From Chrysomallon squamiferum (taxonomy: Eukaryota > Mollusca > Gastropoda > Neomphalida > Peltospiridae), in the NCBI GenBank assembly GCA_012295275.1, contig CM022678.1:14595759-14657758 (forward strand): a stretch of DNA of 62,000 nucleotides, given 5' to 3'. The notes below the pieces were generated by a model. That model ran no database searches. It was not told the DNA's origin and saw only the letters and a program-made list of their open reading frames with translations. A program made the translations under genes and the position numbers. Positions within the stretch are counted from its first letter, which is position 1. Every line of letters begins with the position of its first letter. Of the stretch, positions 1 to 14,000 are shown piece after piece.

Positions 1-744
1 GGACACTTCTGTTTTTAAAGCCAAAGAACCAGCTAACAAGACAATCAACAGTTTAAATAACAAACCACTATTGTGAAACACAAGTCATTTTACATAAAAT
101 AGTTATAACCAATGTGATGATTATTGCCTTTAGGATCAATAAAATATAATAATAAAAATTTGATATACAAATAACTTTTGTTATAAACAGTTCAGGCATT
201 TTTTAACATTCCACTGAACAAGGATGTCACTGAAATTCTGTTATCTCAGACCATTTGTTTGTTTACAAAACATTTTAATAATTATCAGAAACATAACAAA
301 TATTATTTTCATTAGTCTTTCATGGTTTAAAAAAGGTTTAAGCTGTGTTTTCATATATGGATGGATGCATTCTTTTATATATTCATGTATGTGGTATTTG
401 TATCTGTGTGTTTGTGTTTGTGATGTAATTAAATTTAGCTATGATTAGCCTATGCCAGTGATGATTAAAGACTTTAAGCAGTCTTGTGTTATGAACTGAA
501 TCGGGAAGCTATGGCAAAAAAATACAATGACAGAAGAATGGAATGTCAAATCAATAAAGAATATGACCACTTCATTTCTGGCATGTAGAAATAAAAAATT
601 ATCTCAGATGTAATGCAGCTCCCCCAAAACATTTAACTTTTCAGGTGATAAGATATTTAAAAATACAGAGAAAGAAAAATACTGAATAAAATTATTACTG
701 GATAAAGTCACTATTAATTAATAATTAAGTCTTTAAACTGATGT
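1..744. other. NCOA intron, AT-rich, no gene seen
   Basis: This stretch lies downstream of the bHLH exon on the minus strand, so it is intronic. I see no exon-like segment and no long open frame beyond low-complexity AT sequence. Confidence 0.6.
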
Positions 745-1051
745 CAGTATTGAAGGAAGACAATGAAAGTTACTGAGTGAAGTCAGAACAATATGAAGTC
801 ACTGAAGTTAAAGAGAGAAGTTAGTATTAAACTGAAGTAAATTCTAAGTGGTCTTAGGTGATCATCTGTGAAGTCCATGTTGAATTAAATAGTAGTCAGC
901 ACTGAGTGAAGTTTTAAATAAAATGAGTGAAGTCAATGAAGTATTAAGTGAAATGATTAAAGTCAGTACTGAGTAAAATATTAAAGTGAGTGAAGTGAAT
1001 GCAGTATTGAATGAAATATTAAGTGAAGTCTGAGTAAAGTAAGTAAAGTAA
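745..1051. repeat. decayed edge of the GTGAGTGAAG array
   Basis: The same words as the neighbouring array (AGTGAAGT, TATTA, GAAGTCA) occur with many substitutions and irregular spacing. This looks like an older margin of the array that has escaped homogenisation. Confidence 0.6.
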
Positions 1052-1750
1052 GCATTTCATAAAGTGAATAAAGTGAGTGAAAGGAGTGAAGTATTACAAA
1101 AAGTAAGTGAAAGTAGTGAAGTGAGTGAAGTATTATGTAAAGTGAGTGAAGTATTGAGTGAAGTGTGTGAAGTATTATGTAAAGTGAGTGAAGTGAGTGA
1201 AGTATTATGTAAAGTGAGTGAAAGGATTGAAGTGAGTGAAGTATTATGTAAAGTGAGTGAAAGGATTGAAGTGAGTGAAGTATTATGTAAAGTGAGTGAA
1301 AGGAGTGAAAGGATTGAAGTGAGTGAAGTATTATGTAAAGTGAGTGAAAGGAGTGAAGTGAGTGAAATATTATGTAAAGTGAGTGAAGTATTATCTAAAG
1401 TGAGTGAAAGGAGTGAAGTGAGTGAAATATTATGTAAAGTGAGTGAAGTATTATGTAAAGTGAGTGAAAGGAGTGAAGTGAGTGAAATATGTAAAGTGAG
1501 TGAAAGGAGTGAAGTGAGTGAAAGGAGTGAAGTGAGTGAAATATTATGTAAAGTGAGTGAAGTATTATGTAAAGTGAGTGAAAGGAGTGAAGTGAGTGAA
1601 GTATTATGTAAAGTGAGTGAAAGGAGTGAAGTGAGTGAAGTATTATGTAAAATGAGTGAAGTATTATGTAAAGTGAGTGAAAGGAGTGAAGTGAGTGAAG
1701 TATTATGTAAAGTGAGTGAAAGGAGTGAAGTGAGTGAAGTATTATGCAAA
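1052..1750. repeat. minisatellite of GTGAGTGAA-type units, open on both strands
   Basis: About 700 bp is built from two alternating blocks: GTGAGTGAAGTATTATGTAA plus A (21 bp) and GTGAGTGAAAGGAGTGAA (18 bp). Length changes between copies are multiples of three, so one frame per strand stays open for about 250 codons. The plus frame reads as [13 protein letters not shown]-like repeats and the minus frame as [13 protein letters not shown]-like repeats. The array ends within ten bases of the NCOA bHLH-exon donor. Being intronic, it is most simply non-coding. Confidence 0.9.
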
Positions 1751-1758
1751 GTGCATAC

Positions 1759-1931
1759 ACTGTTTGTTGATCTGCTGGATCTGGTTGACGGTCTCCTGCA
1801 GTAATGCACTCTTGTCGGGCTTGATGGAGAAAACGCTCATATCCGTCAAACTGTCTGAGATCAACTCAGCTAACTCCTCAATGTACAAACTCTCCTGCTC
1901 TCTACGATGCTGATCATTCAGGCACTTCGTT
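1759..1931 (-). CDS. NCOA: NCOA coding exon carrying the bHLH domain
   Basis: The exon is 173 nt. The acceptor is TTTCAG at plus 1932-1937 and the best donor is GTATGC at plus 1753-1758, leaving phase 1 as in vertebrate NCOA genes. An alternative donor two bases upstream (GTGTAT) would change the phase. It encodes the basic region, helix 1 (YIEELAELI), the loop (SLTDMSVFS) and helix 2 ([18 protein letters not shown]). Read-through past the donor soon meets a stop, so the repeat array to the left is intronic. Confidence 0.9.
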
Positions 1932-4900
1932 CTGAAACAAAAAAAGTTCTACATAAAATCATCTAATAACAAGTGTGCATTCTCTTTTTTAAATAAAATA
2001 CATTTATCTGAAGATGAATAAGTCTTCTTTAAATACAAATAATGAAATATAAAAGAATATAAATTTTCATTTTGAAATACAAATGTATTTATCTGAAAAC
2101 AGGATAGATCTTTAAATATAAGTAATAAAATTCATAAATAAAATATAAATATTCATTTTGAAAAGCAACTGTATGTATATGAAAATATGACAGATCATCT
2201 TTAAATACAAATAATAGAATTTATAACTAAATATCATTTGAAAACAAGACAGACCTTTTTTTTTAAATACAAATAAAAAAAACATAATTCATTTAAAACA
2301 GTATGGATTTCATTTCAAACAATGAAATTTAATAATACTATGATTTGACAATAGCATATTTCTGTTCATTAATAAAAATAGTAAATTACAAACATTTGAC
2401 AATAACAGATTTGTATTCAGCAGATTTTGTTACAGTTCATGACAGAAAATCAGTGACATTTTCTAGTGTTATTTTTTTTTTTTTTTTAACAAAACAAAAT
2501 TACTGTATCTTTAAATGTAATCTTTTGATAAGAAGGTATATTATTTAATTTATTATAAAAAATAATAATTTTAAAGGGTTTACAAGTATTTAATAATAAT
2601 AATAGGATTAAATCATTTTATTTATTTTAACAGCAGATTTAAGAACAAAGAATAATAAATCTCTGATGTTATAACATCAAAAAAATAATGAATTAAAAAT
2701 GTAAAATACTCTATCACTTAGTAATTAATGTAATTTATTTTTAATCCTAAAATCTCAGTCTAATCCACCAATGAAATAAAAAGAACTGGTAATGGGCTAG
2801 GTATGATACACACACAGCATGATGTAAGAATCTTAATAGATGCGTGTATTGAATCCTCAAGCTTGTATTTTATAAGATGATTGAACAAAGTTGATGTGAA
2901 ATAAACAATGTTGTTTACACAGATCAAGACAGAGTTTGTCTCCAACAAAAAAGAGCCAACAAAGTATATTGATTTTCTTGTTTGGATTTGCATTCCGTCT
3001 ACTATAAAGCTAAACACTCTCAAACAAATTGGAGGATTGTGTGAGCAATGTTAAACACCTCACTGGTGTTTTCAGCAAACACCCTTCAATATATGATCAC
3101 ATACAACACAATGTCAACTCACACATTCTAGTTTGTTTATAAAAAATTATTAAACAATATGCATTCACATGCAACACATGATCATCTCAATTACTTAATT
3201 TGATAATAAAAAAATTATTAAACAGCCTTCAATATATCATCACGTACCACATAGAGATCAACTCACACATTTTAATTTGTTTATAAAAAATTATTAAACA
3301 TCTCACTTGTGTTTTTGGCAAATACCCTTCAATATAGCATCACACAATGAACAACATCTTTCTTCTTCTTTTTTTTAAATTATTAAACACCTCAATGGTG
3401 TTTTCAGCAATTATCCTTCAATATATATGATCACAGAAACACAATATTCAACTCATATATTTTAATTTGTTTATAAAAATATATTAAACACCCTGCATTA
3501 CATATACCACAATAATCAACTAACACATTCTAATTTGTTTTGAAAAATTAATTAGTTTTAGTGTTACTGCTGGTTAAATAGGAAAACAAAAACAAATGTT
3601 GATTAAAGAAAAAATTTGCTTTTTGTTATTAATTCTTTACTGGTAAACCAATGTGACACCTTTTTTCTTATTATTCATTAAATTCAAATATTATTTTTAT
3701 GAAGATAATGTTTAAAGTTTAGATGAAATGAAACAGTTAAAATACTTGGTCTTTATTTATTATTCTTATTATTGAATATTCTTTCATATTAACCAAATCT
3801 CTTTAGGACATTCTTTCTTTCATTTTTTTCTTCTTTATTTTTTTGTATGTTATTCTAATTATTTTTATTTTTAGACAAAGAGAAAGAAGGAACTGAGACT
3901 ATATTTATACTGAGTAATAATTACTAATATTCCTGTTGGCCAGTGGTAAGTCCAGACAAGAGGACACTGGCCCGAGAGGAGAGGAAGTGAGGTCACACAG
4001 CTTGTGCTGTAACATCTGACTGACCGTTGAGGCAGTCAGTCATGGCTGACCAATAGGCTCTATGCATGACTGGTTTTGATGGTCTGGAATTCCTCAGTTT
4101 ATTTACTGCAATAATGACTCACCCAGCCTATCAGGAGGCATTGCAGCTAAATGTGTTACAGACTGACCACTAGTCTTACAGACCTGAATTCCTTCTGGTT
4201 CACAGAACATTAACATTGGCACAGACACACAGCTGTAACAAGATCAGAACTACTGGATGTTCTATTTACTACAATACTAACTAACATACATTCATTTATA
4301 ACAAGTGCTTTATTCTTATACATAATAATTTCTGAAATATGTAAAACATCAAACACAGAAGTAAAAATTCCAATAATTATGACTGTTAAAAAAACTAAAG
4401 TGTTATTTTAAATGTTGGCCTCTTTAATACAGTTGGTTATTATGTTTGTTTTTTGTAGGGTTTTTTCTTCTTTTTTTCTCAAGCAACAGGTCACACAAGA
4501 TGTAGATAAGTCTTGCTTTATATATAAAAACTTTCTAACAAACTGTTAATGCATGGATATCATGTTAGAAAGTTTGATCAGTATGAAATGTCAGTTTGCA
4601 TCTTGGGCTCCATCTAAGAAGATCTTGTATTTAGTTATTGATTTTGGTCAGACAGATTGATACAACATGCAGATAATTCTCTTTTTTCATAACAAAAAAT
4701 AGCTTAACTTAAAGATAGATTAACGAGAAATTCAAAAATAAACTGGACACTAACAAACAGCTTCAACATTTGTAAATAGTTATATTTTTAAAGAAAAGGA
4801 AGACCATTATTTTAAAATAAAAATATAACAGAACAAAATTTATAAAAATGTATTTAACATCCATTTTGAAGAAACTCACAATTGAATCGATGGGTTATTT

Positions 4901-7900
4901 GATCACACATATTCACAAAGATGTTCACAAAGCAAAAGCTGTTTGAATCTGGGTAAACTCTGTGGCCACCAGCCAATGCAAGCAAGCAACTGCTTAGATT
5001 AACTAACTACAAAACAAAACTATAGACAACCAGTCAGGCTGCAAGTGGATTTTATCAGAGATAGTAACAAAACCACATGTCTTTTGTGTAACACCAACTT
5101 ACTAAACATATCATATAAACAAAATGCCATGTAAACAAAAATGTAACAAATGTGTTATATAACTACATGGCTCATATATATATAAAACCACCTGTTTGTG
5201 TATGTGTTCGCACACACAAACACTCATGCCCAAACACATGAACATTCACAACTGCAAGATGTATTAATATTAACACACCCGTCCACAAAATTGTAATTAC
5301 ACCCTTTTCAAACCTAACATTTACCACAGAGCTATGTAATAAGAATTCAAAACATCGACCTAACTCTGGACAATAAACTCTGTATCACACGTTTTGCAAT
5401 GGTTTATTACACTGCTATAAAAAGTTTGAGATTAGACACAAACACTGGTTCAGTAATTTAAAAAAGTGTAACTGAAAACTGCCTGTAAAGAAACTGAATA
5501 CTGAAGTAAGAAGCAGAAGAGGACGTTATGTGTAAACTGACACAAACACAATTCACAGAAGAACTGTTCTGTTGTATTAAAGAGAACATACTCTTAATAC
5601 ATATTAAATATCTCGTTATATTTTTTTGTCTCAGTTTTCTTTGCGTGAGGTTTTTTTTTTTGTTCATATGAACTTGTGTGCTAATATGTGAATAAAACGA
5701 ATATTCATCATTCATGTTTACATGTGTGTGTGTGGTGTGTGTGTGTTTGTCTTTTGACATACACACACACACACATATGTAAAAATAAACACTAAAATAT
5801 AAATAAATTGTTTAAATATGTTTTTGTGTCACTTTTTTGTACGTTTTAATTCTGTGACACTATATTAATATCTGGCCTTTGTTAAAGAATAATTTTCACA
5901 TAGAATGAACCTATTTTCAGATAGATCTTGTTAGATATTGCCTTTAATTCTATTAAGCTTATTACAGAGGATTAAAAGAAATTATGTAAATTAAACAGTA
6001 ATTTTACTTAACACAGACTATAATTAACTTTACTGGATGAATTCAAGTTACAGTGACTCTGCTGATGTAAATTAAACTTCTCAAACTTCAGAAAACAAAC
6101 TGCCTGACTTCAGTTGTGTATGGACTCCAATTAATAAAAACTTTGTATCAAACAGCATAGGTAGTAGTTTTCAAATAACTACATTCAATACTTTTATGTA
6201 TTTCATTTTTCAACATATTTGTAAACATAAAAAGCAACATTTTCTATGGTTTTTTGTATCTACATCAGGCATGTCAAAATAACGGCCCAAGGCCATACAA
6301 AAATTTCTACAGTGCAAGTTTTATCTTAGTAAAACATTTTTTTTTTACTTTGTATCCATGAATGCTGCTAAACTGCTAAAACATTTGCATGCACATCTAT
6401 ATTTTAGATTAAGCATATGCAGCTGCAATAAATATAAATTGTTTATAATACACTTTTTGTTTCTTAGTTCTATTGGTGCAGCCCCAAACATACTCAAATT
6501 TTCTGATGCAGCCCTAGGTAGACGAGTTCAACACCCCTGATCTATGTCATACATGACCATTAAAGTTCTATATGAATTCAAAATGAACAAAATCTTTTTT
6601 GAACTGCATATACAGTCATTTTCACATAATTACATATAGTATTTGTGTAAGTGTTTAATTTTTCTCACAATGTTTATATAAAAAAAAAAAAAAAAAACAA
6701 GTTTCTTGATTTGTATCTACATAGTGCAAGCAGACAAGATATGTTAGTAAATATTCACCAACAGTTTAAACATTTTTGACTTTGTTTACCGACATTTGAA
6801 GCTGCTAAGAACAGATATGTCTTTGTGTGTTAGTTCCATGATGATATAATGAAAATCCAGACATACAGGACATAAAAAGAAAACAGAATTACATAATGAG
6901 ATGCAATGATATAAAATTAGAAAAGTTCTATGAGGTTAAGTTTTAATAAAGATATTTTTTTATCTGGATATTTCAAACACTGGAAAAAAAAGAAGAAATA
7001 ATAATAATAAATAAAGACAAAACTTAAAAAACATAAATATATATATATTTTAAATATTTTAATATTATTTTTAACTTTTTAAAATAAGTTTTAAGCACAA
7101 AATAAAAGTAACAAACTAACAAGTGAGTTTTTATAACTCACTTCAAACACATATAGACAAATAAACTTCACAGCTTTTTACTCTTTATCCAAACACTTTG
7201 AGTTGGCAACAAGTAAGAAGATTAAAGAGTAAAAATTCCCAGGTGATGAGCATTTGATGTTCTGACACAAGAAGAAGATGTAATATGGAGAGCACCAGAT
7301 AACCTGAAAATACTGCTTAACCCAGCAGCAGAAGAAGCCAGCAGTCGGTGCAGGGAAGTGTCAGTGTTGTGTGGAATACTGAGGTACAGGACACCAGTGT
7401 GGGAAACAATCCTCAGTAAAACAAAAATCAATGAATAAAAACACATTTTACTGAAAGATGTTCAAGGAAAGATACTAAACTAAATTTTAGACAGTAATTT
7501 CATGAAGTTTCTTTAACTTTCTTCATCTAAAACACAAAAAAAAAAAAAAAAAAAAGAAGAGCAACCCCCAAAAAAACCAACCCTGCAGCTTTGAGAATAA
7601 TGTCAAAGTGTAAATCATATTTCCCATTAAACCAAAGCTCCTCACCTGCACCAGCCTTTTTCAAATTTATTATTATTATTAATGTAATCATACTAAAGAA
7701 ACTAACATATTAACAACTTAGACTGAAATGTGGATCTGTAATATACAGTACATACATATAATCAAAAATTTGTACAACTTTATTAAACAATCAAGCAGTG
7801 ATTTCATATTAATGTTGTTGTGTGGTTTTTTGTTTCATTTTTGTTTGTTTGTTTTCTTTTGATTTTTGTTTCATTTAATTAACAAGATATGTGAATGGCA

Positions 7901-9304
7901 TAGAATAAACAATACATAGACTTGAACATCAGTAAAAGTCGCTGGTGACCTGAACATCTGTGAAGTTTGTTTTAAAGATTCTAATGAACTAGATTAGAGT
8001 GAAAGAAGCCCAAATTTATTTATTTTTAAATGACAATACATACAGATTATTAATGAATTCTAATCCTTTTCTGTAAAATGTTAATAAAAGGGATTTATTT
8101 TCTTAAACACAGTTGTTCATAATAACGAAGAACAACTCCAATAAAATAGAAGCTGCATTTATCTTAGACTAAAAATAAAATTAAATGTTGATAAAGATGG
8201 GAGTTTCAAATATTGTAAAGTTTCATCTAAAAACACATATGCTTATTTTTATTTTTATTTATTTAATTACTTTTATCTTTAGTTAGCAAAAAGGATAATT
8301 ACATCATTCTCTTTACAAATAGATGATCTATTTAATGTCATTTCTGAAGTCCTGTCTACAGCTAACAATTCTCACAACTTTCAATAACCAAGTGAAAGGT
8401 GACCACTGCAGTGAAATGATCCTGTGACCTACAGGCTTGATGACAATACTGTGACCACTGTGTCACTGGAACCTGACTCGGGGTGGAGACAATCTGATAG
8501 TGAGATGTGTACAATGGCAGTGTCTGATCACAACAATAGACACAGCTTCACTCTCTTACAACAACTGCTGCTAAAACTTCAACCAAAGGATGTTTGGTTA
8601 GCTATTAAGAGATGCCATGAGAACCATACAGACACACAGGCCCATTTTAGGTGGCTGATATGGTCACCTGCTATTAATACAGTATTTCAGTGGAAATTTA
8701 AAATCACTCTGAAATTCACATAAATACTTTTAATAACAGGGTGATCATTTAGATTGATGAAAATAATCAAGATTTTGATTTGATTATCAATTTGTATGCA
8801 CATTAGTTAAATATCTAATAGCTTCCTATTTTGTTTTGTTCCTGGTTTTAAAAATAATATTACTTCAATATGCCCAAGAATGTTAGTTAAAAGGATAACT
8901 AATAATAGTAAATTGTATTATGGTGGATTTAAGAAATATTTGCTAGGTATGTAAATTACTTTAATACTTTACTTGTAACTTAAGATCTTTGAAAACTGAT
9001 AATATAAAAAAAAAAATGTTTATTTAAAAACATATATGTTTGGACAGTGAGTCATTTACACTCATCATGGTGTCTCACAGTTTAGGAATTAAATTGTGAG
9101 ATTTATTTATAAAACTTAAAATAAACAAAACTGGTACCAGATTATCAGTTGCCAGAAAATTGTCGATCTTGTAAAATTATTACATTTTTATTTAGGGTTT
9201 TTCTTTTACATTTTATTATTATTATTATTTTATCACCATAATAATTATCATTTTATGTTACTTATTATTATTGTTATTGTTATTATTATTAATACCATTA
9301 TTAT

Positions 9305-9335
<31 letters not shown>

Positions 9336-10944
9336 AATACCAGCAATCAACTAACGGAAACTAGACTGATCAAACTTTAAAAAATCCATTCTATCTTGTG
9401 TTGTTGGATTCTGTGATAATGAAAGGAATTTCTTTTTTTTAAAAGCAGTTGGTCAGTTCTTAGCACACAATTCTTACAAAGAAAAATCTAAGGACCTGAC
9501 TGTTTGTTTGGGAAAAGAATAACCATGGAACATTTGTGGCTTAAAACCTTCAACTTCCTCAGGACATGTTAGATGTATGGGTTTGTACTGAGCCAGTGTA
9601 TAGAATGAGAGACATGCAAGGACAAAGCCGGTGTGTGTGAATGGTAATAAGAAGATCAGGCTGTTTGAATAGAGAAATGATTGGTGGTCAGAGATGAATA
9701 CACAGACTTGGAACGTTACTTGGTCTTACTGGAGTGGGGATTTGTGGGTGGGTTACCGGGGTGGGTTACCAGCATCATGATACTGCATCACTGGTTGGTG
9801 GCACCATGTTTAATTGCAGGCAGGTGATTTGAAGAAAGGGCTGAGTGTCAGACAACAATGAAGAAGAAAATGAATTTCCTGCCAAGGCAATCCATTAAAT
9901 CTTAAACAGAACTAGAAATTTATACAATATGTAAAAAATAAGGTTCACTTGCATACAAAACCTCAGTTGACAATAAATAACAGTAACCCATAGATTTTAT
10001 TCCTCTTTTAAAATAACACAAACAACGAAATATAAACAACTAATGTGTCAGTAATATATGGTAATTTAATTTAAAATGAAAGAAAACACATGAAAACAGA
10101 TAAAAAATTATTAAAGTTTTTTTTCTAACCACTTTTTCACACTGAGTATCAGTGAAACAGTTTTAGTCAAAGCAGAAGTGAAATAAATGTCTTTCTCCTG
10201 ACAGTTTTATTACAGGTTCTCGATATTTAATAAACATTAAAATAGCTAAATAATCCTAGCTGTAAGACTCAATCAGAATTTATTATTATTCACAGCCATT
10301 AAAACAACAAAAGTACTTCAAACAGTTACAGACAAAGCATATTTTTTTGTTTAACTACATGGAAGTCAATAGTGTTTGTATAACTGTATTCACTAAAACA
10401 TTATTACCCTGTTATTATTATTATAACAAGTGTCGTGTTTTTTAATTGCCCTAGTGAAACACTTGACTCAGTCTGACCAACTTTGGCCCATGATATCCAC
10501 TGAATATCTACATATAGTCTATAAATAGATTAATGCTGACTGCAGAAAATACTTCTGAAATTCATGAGTTTTCTAATAATTTTCAGTGCCTTTCTGGTGC
10601 ACCTGTATTCAAACAGAGCTTTACCACTGTGCACATTCAAAACAAAAACTGGTTAGGAAAAAATAAATTCATTTTCAATACTGCTGTGTTACTAGTAGAT
10701 GATGGCATAAATTTCAACACCCATCACTGTGCACTCTGTGTGGTGACATGCCGAATTACATGATGTCAGCTTAATTAGCGTTTTACAAGACAGGATCAAA
10801 AGTGACACTGATAGTGAATATAATTTAAAAAACAAAAACAAAAACAAGCATCTGTCCTGATGAACACAATATTCTGAGTGCTTCATATATATTATGTATG
10901 TGTGCATGTTTGTGTGTGTGTGTATGTGTGTTTGTTTACATGCA

Positions 10945-10986
<42 letters not shown>

Positions 10987-11022
10987 TATGTATATATGTA
11001 CATATATGTCTGTGTGTGTTTA

Positions 11023-11072
<50 letters not shown>

Positions 11073-14000
11073 CATGTATTGCAATTCATAAATCATATTT
11101 GTCTTTTCTCCAGTTTCAGTGGCTCAATTTCAATTGTTTTTGACAGCTGTTATCATTATTACTTAATTATTTTCAGTAGCATGCACAACATTTTATTAGT
11201 TTTTTCTTACATTCCTAACTACAACATCCATTTTTACCAAATGTTTGTCATTAATCCCATTTATTTATTTACACCTTAAATCTCAAAGTTTATTTTTTTA
11301 TTAGAAAAAAGAAGAAAAAGAAACAGCCAGAAAGCTACTATCATTTAGTTGTTTTTGCTTATTGAAATAAGATGTTGTGTAAACTGAAGTGACACAATAC
11401 CTCTTACCTAATCCTATAAATATGGATTGTTAAAAACAGAATTTATATACTAACCAAAGCATAACCAGAACTTTAATTAAACAATTCTCTAATCAAAAGA
11501 CTGGTAAACACCAACATACTGTAATTTATGTATGCTAACACATGTAATTTATGTATGCTAACACATGTAATTTATGTATATTAACACATTAATTTATGTA
11601 CGTTAACACCTTAATTTATATATATGCTAATTTATGTAATTTATGTGTGCGTGCTAACACATTGTAATGTACGTATGCTAAACACTGTAATGTATGTATG
11701 CTAACACATTGTAATGTTTGCTTCATAACACATTGTAATCTATGTATGCTAACACATTGTAATGTATGTGTGCTAACACACTGTAATGTATGTATGCTAA
11801 CACTTTGTAATTTTATTATTTATGTCTGTATACTGAAAGTAGTTTTTACTGAAAAATGGTATTATGTATGATATGAAAAGAAACTGTTACATGCAGATAC
11901 CAGACAATGATCACTTTGTGATGTGTGTTATTGCTCTCAATAATTTCACTTGAATACTATTTCCTCCAGTGAAAAAAAATAACATAAATCCTTTATTAGC
12001 ATGATAAAGCTGCAGCCATCTCAATACCTGCCAGCAATCAAACACAAATTTAACTGTGTATACCATTCATAAGTCATACAATTTGATATATAACATTTTA
12101 TTTTTATTTTTTATTTTACTTTTTATTATTATTTTCTTGGCATAAATTTGTTTAGCATTAATGCATCGCTTTACAGCACTGTTTGTATTTATAAAAATAC
12201 TGATGTACATAGAATGTATTTGGTTTGTACATGTGTTTGTGGGTGATAGGCATGTGTATGTAAATGTGTTTGTGGGTGGGACATGCATGCACTTGTCTGT
12301 ATGGATGGAGGTCAGGATGGCTAAGTGTTGTTAAGTGTGTGGGTACTGGTATTGATGGATGTAGTGGTTTATATGTGTGTTTTTAAAAACATTTATATCT
12401 ATACATTTTTTTTTGATGTCTTGTATATGTTTAACCAGTTATTGTAACATCCATAAATAATTACATCATTTCTACTTTATTTGTGGATACATTTCCTTTG
12501 TTACTGATAAAGAAAAAAGATGGTACTGATCTATTTACTTTTTCTGTCTTAATTACAACAAAAGTGAAACATGTACTTGAAAGAGGTTGTGATGTAAAAC
12601 AAAGCATGCCCTGTACCTGGTGATCTTCCTCACTCACATCTATTTTAAGTACATTCTTTTAAAAACAAGAAAGTATTTATTAACACTTTAGATAAACATT
12701 ATTTAAAAAACTGTCTATTCTTTAAAAAAAAAAAAAAAAACATTTCTTAACACTAATGAATTATATTAAAAATTTAATGGTACACATAGTTACATTAAAA
12801 AAAAAAAATAATAACTAAAAATATTTCTTAATATTCATAACAGTTTATTTATTTTATATATAACAGTACATGTGGATTTAAAAAAAATTAAAAAAGATGT
12901 TTGGAACTCATAATAAACCAAGTGACAAGAATCCATTTATAAAATTTAAGAGCAAATCTGAAAATGTATCTCGATTAACCAAGCTTTTAAGAGAATGTTA
13001 TCTGTTATAAAAAAACAACAAATATAAATCTAAATATATAGATAATTTTCAGTCATTTGATGGAAGTATCTATAACACATTTTTCTTCATGAAAAATGAA
13101 CTACAGAAATCCTTTTTTTTAAATTTTACTCTCATAAAATTTGCATTTTCACTACAGCAGCAAATATATTAGTATTTGGAAATGAATAAAAAAGGAACTT
13201 ATCTACATTTTAAATCAAACAGTCGTTTTCAAAAGGCTTTAATTTAATTTCTGACTTATTTTAATTTGAAAAAAGTCAAACATTCACAGATAATATACCA
13301 AAAATGTCACTGTCACTGTAAAACTGAAGTTATTTTTAAAACAAAAATTACAATTTGCAAAGTAAATATTTTGTATATATGTATATGACAGGAATAGACA
13401 TTTTTATTTAATATTTATTGTTAACTGAACTTTTATCTTCATACCTATTAAAGATGGTTTCTGTCAAACTTGTTATTTCATAAAACTCATAACACTTGTT
13501 TAAATTTCACAACTTTTTGTTTTAGTTTTTTTTTTTTTTTTTCACAATGATTTAAGAGTAATAAAACACTAGAATATACTTCTTTTAGATTTATCTTGAT
13601 TTCCTGTTAACACTTGATATACATACTGAAAAACAATAATACAAAAATTACAATTATTTTCTGATTGTAAGAAGACCAGGTGTCAGTAAGTGTTGTGAAG
13701 AAAACACAAATCCTTTTTTTTGTAAATCCTCACAGCTAGGTGAAGACAGATTAGTGTCAGAACAGCAGTGTCCAGTACAACCACTGACCACTGGTTTGTC
13801 AACATCATAGATTAGTTTACATTTCACACAATCTAACATTTATTTGGGATGCCATGCACACAATGTTCAGTTTATGCTTCATTAGGTTTCCATACTTAAA
13901 CATCGCCACTATACTTTAAATCAATCTATTTTGACTGCAAATCAATCTATTTTGAAATAAAAATCTTAAAATTTCAGTTTCACCATTTCTCGATTTTATA

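Noticed and set aside
1057-1809. Two overlapping frames of about 250 codons on opposite strands
   Set aside because: Both are products of repeat units in multiples of three, lie in an intron, and extend only into the antisense or out-of-frame side of the NCOA exon.
8424-8723. A 99-codon plus-strand frame in the NCOA intron
   Set aside because: It matches no family I recognise, has no convincing splice context and is of a length expected occasionally in less AT-rich intron.
10692-11279. Tyrosine/isoleucine and cysteine/valine repeat frames on both strands
   Set aside because: They are translations of compound (TA)n/(TG)n microsatellites.
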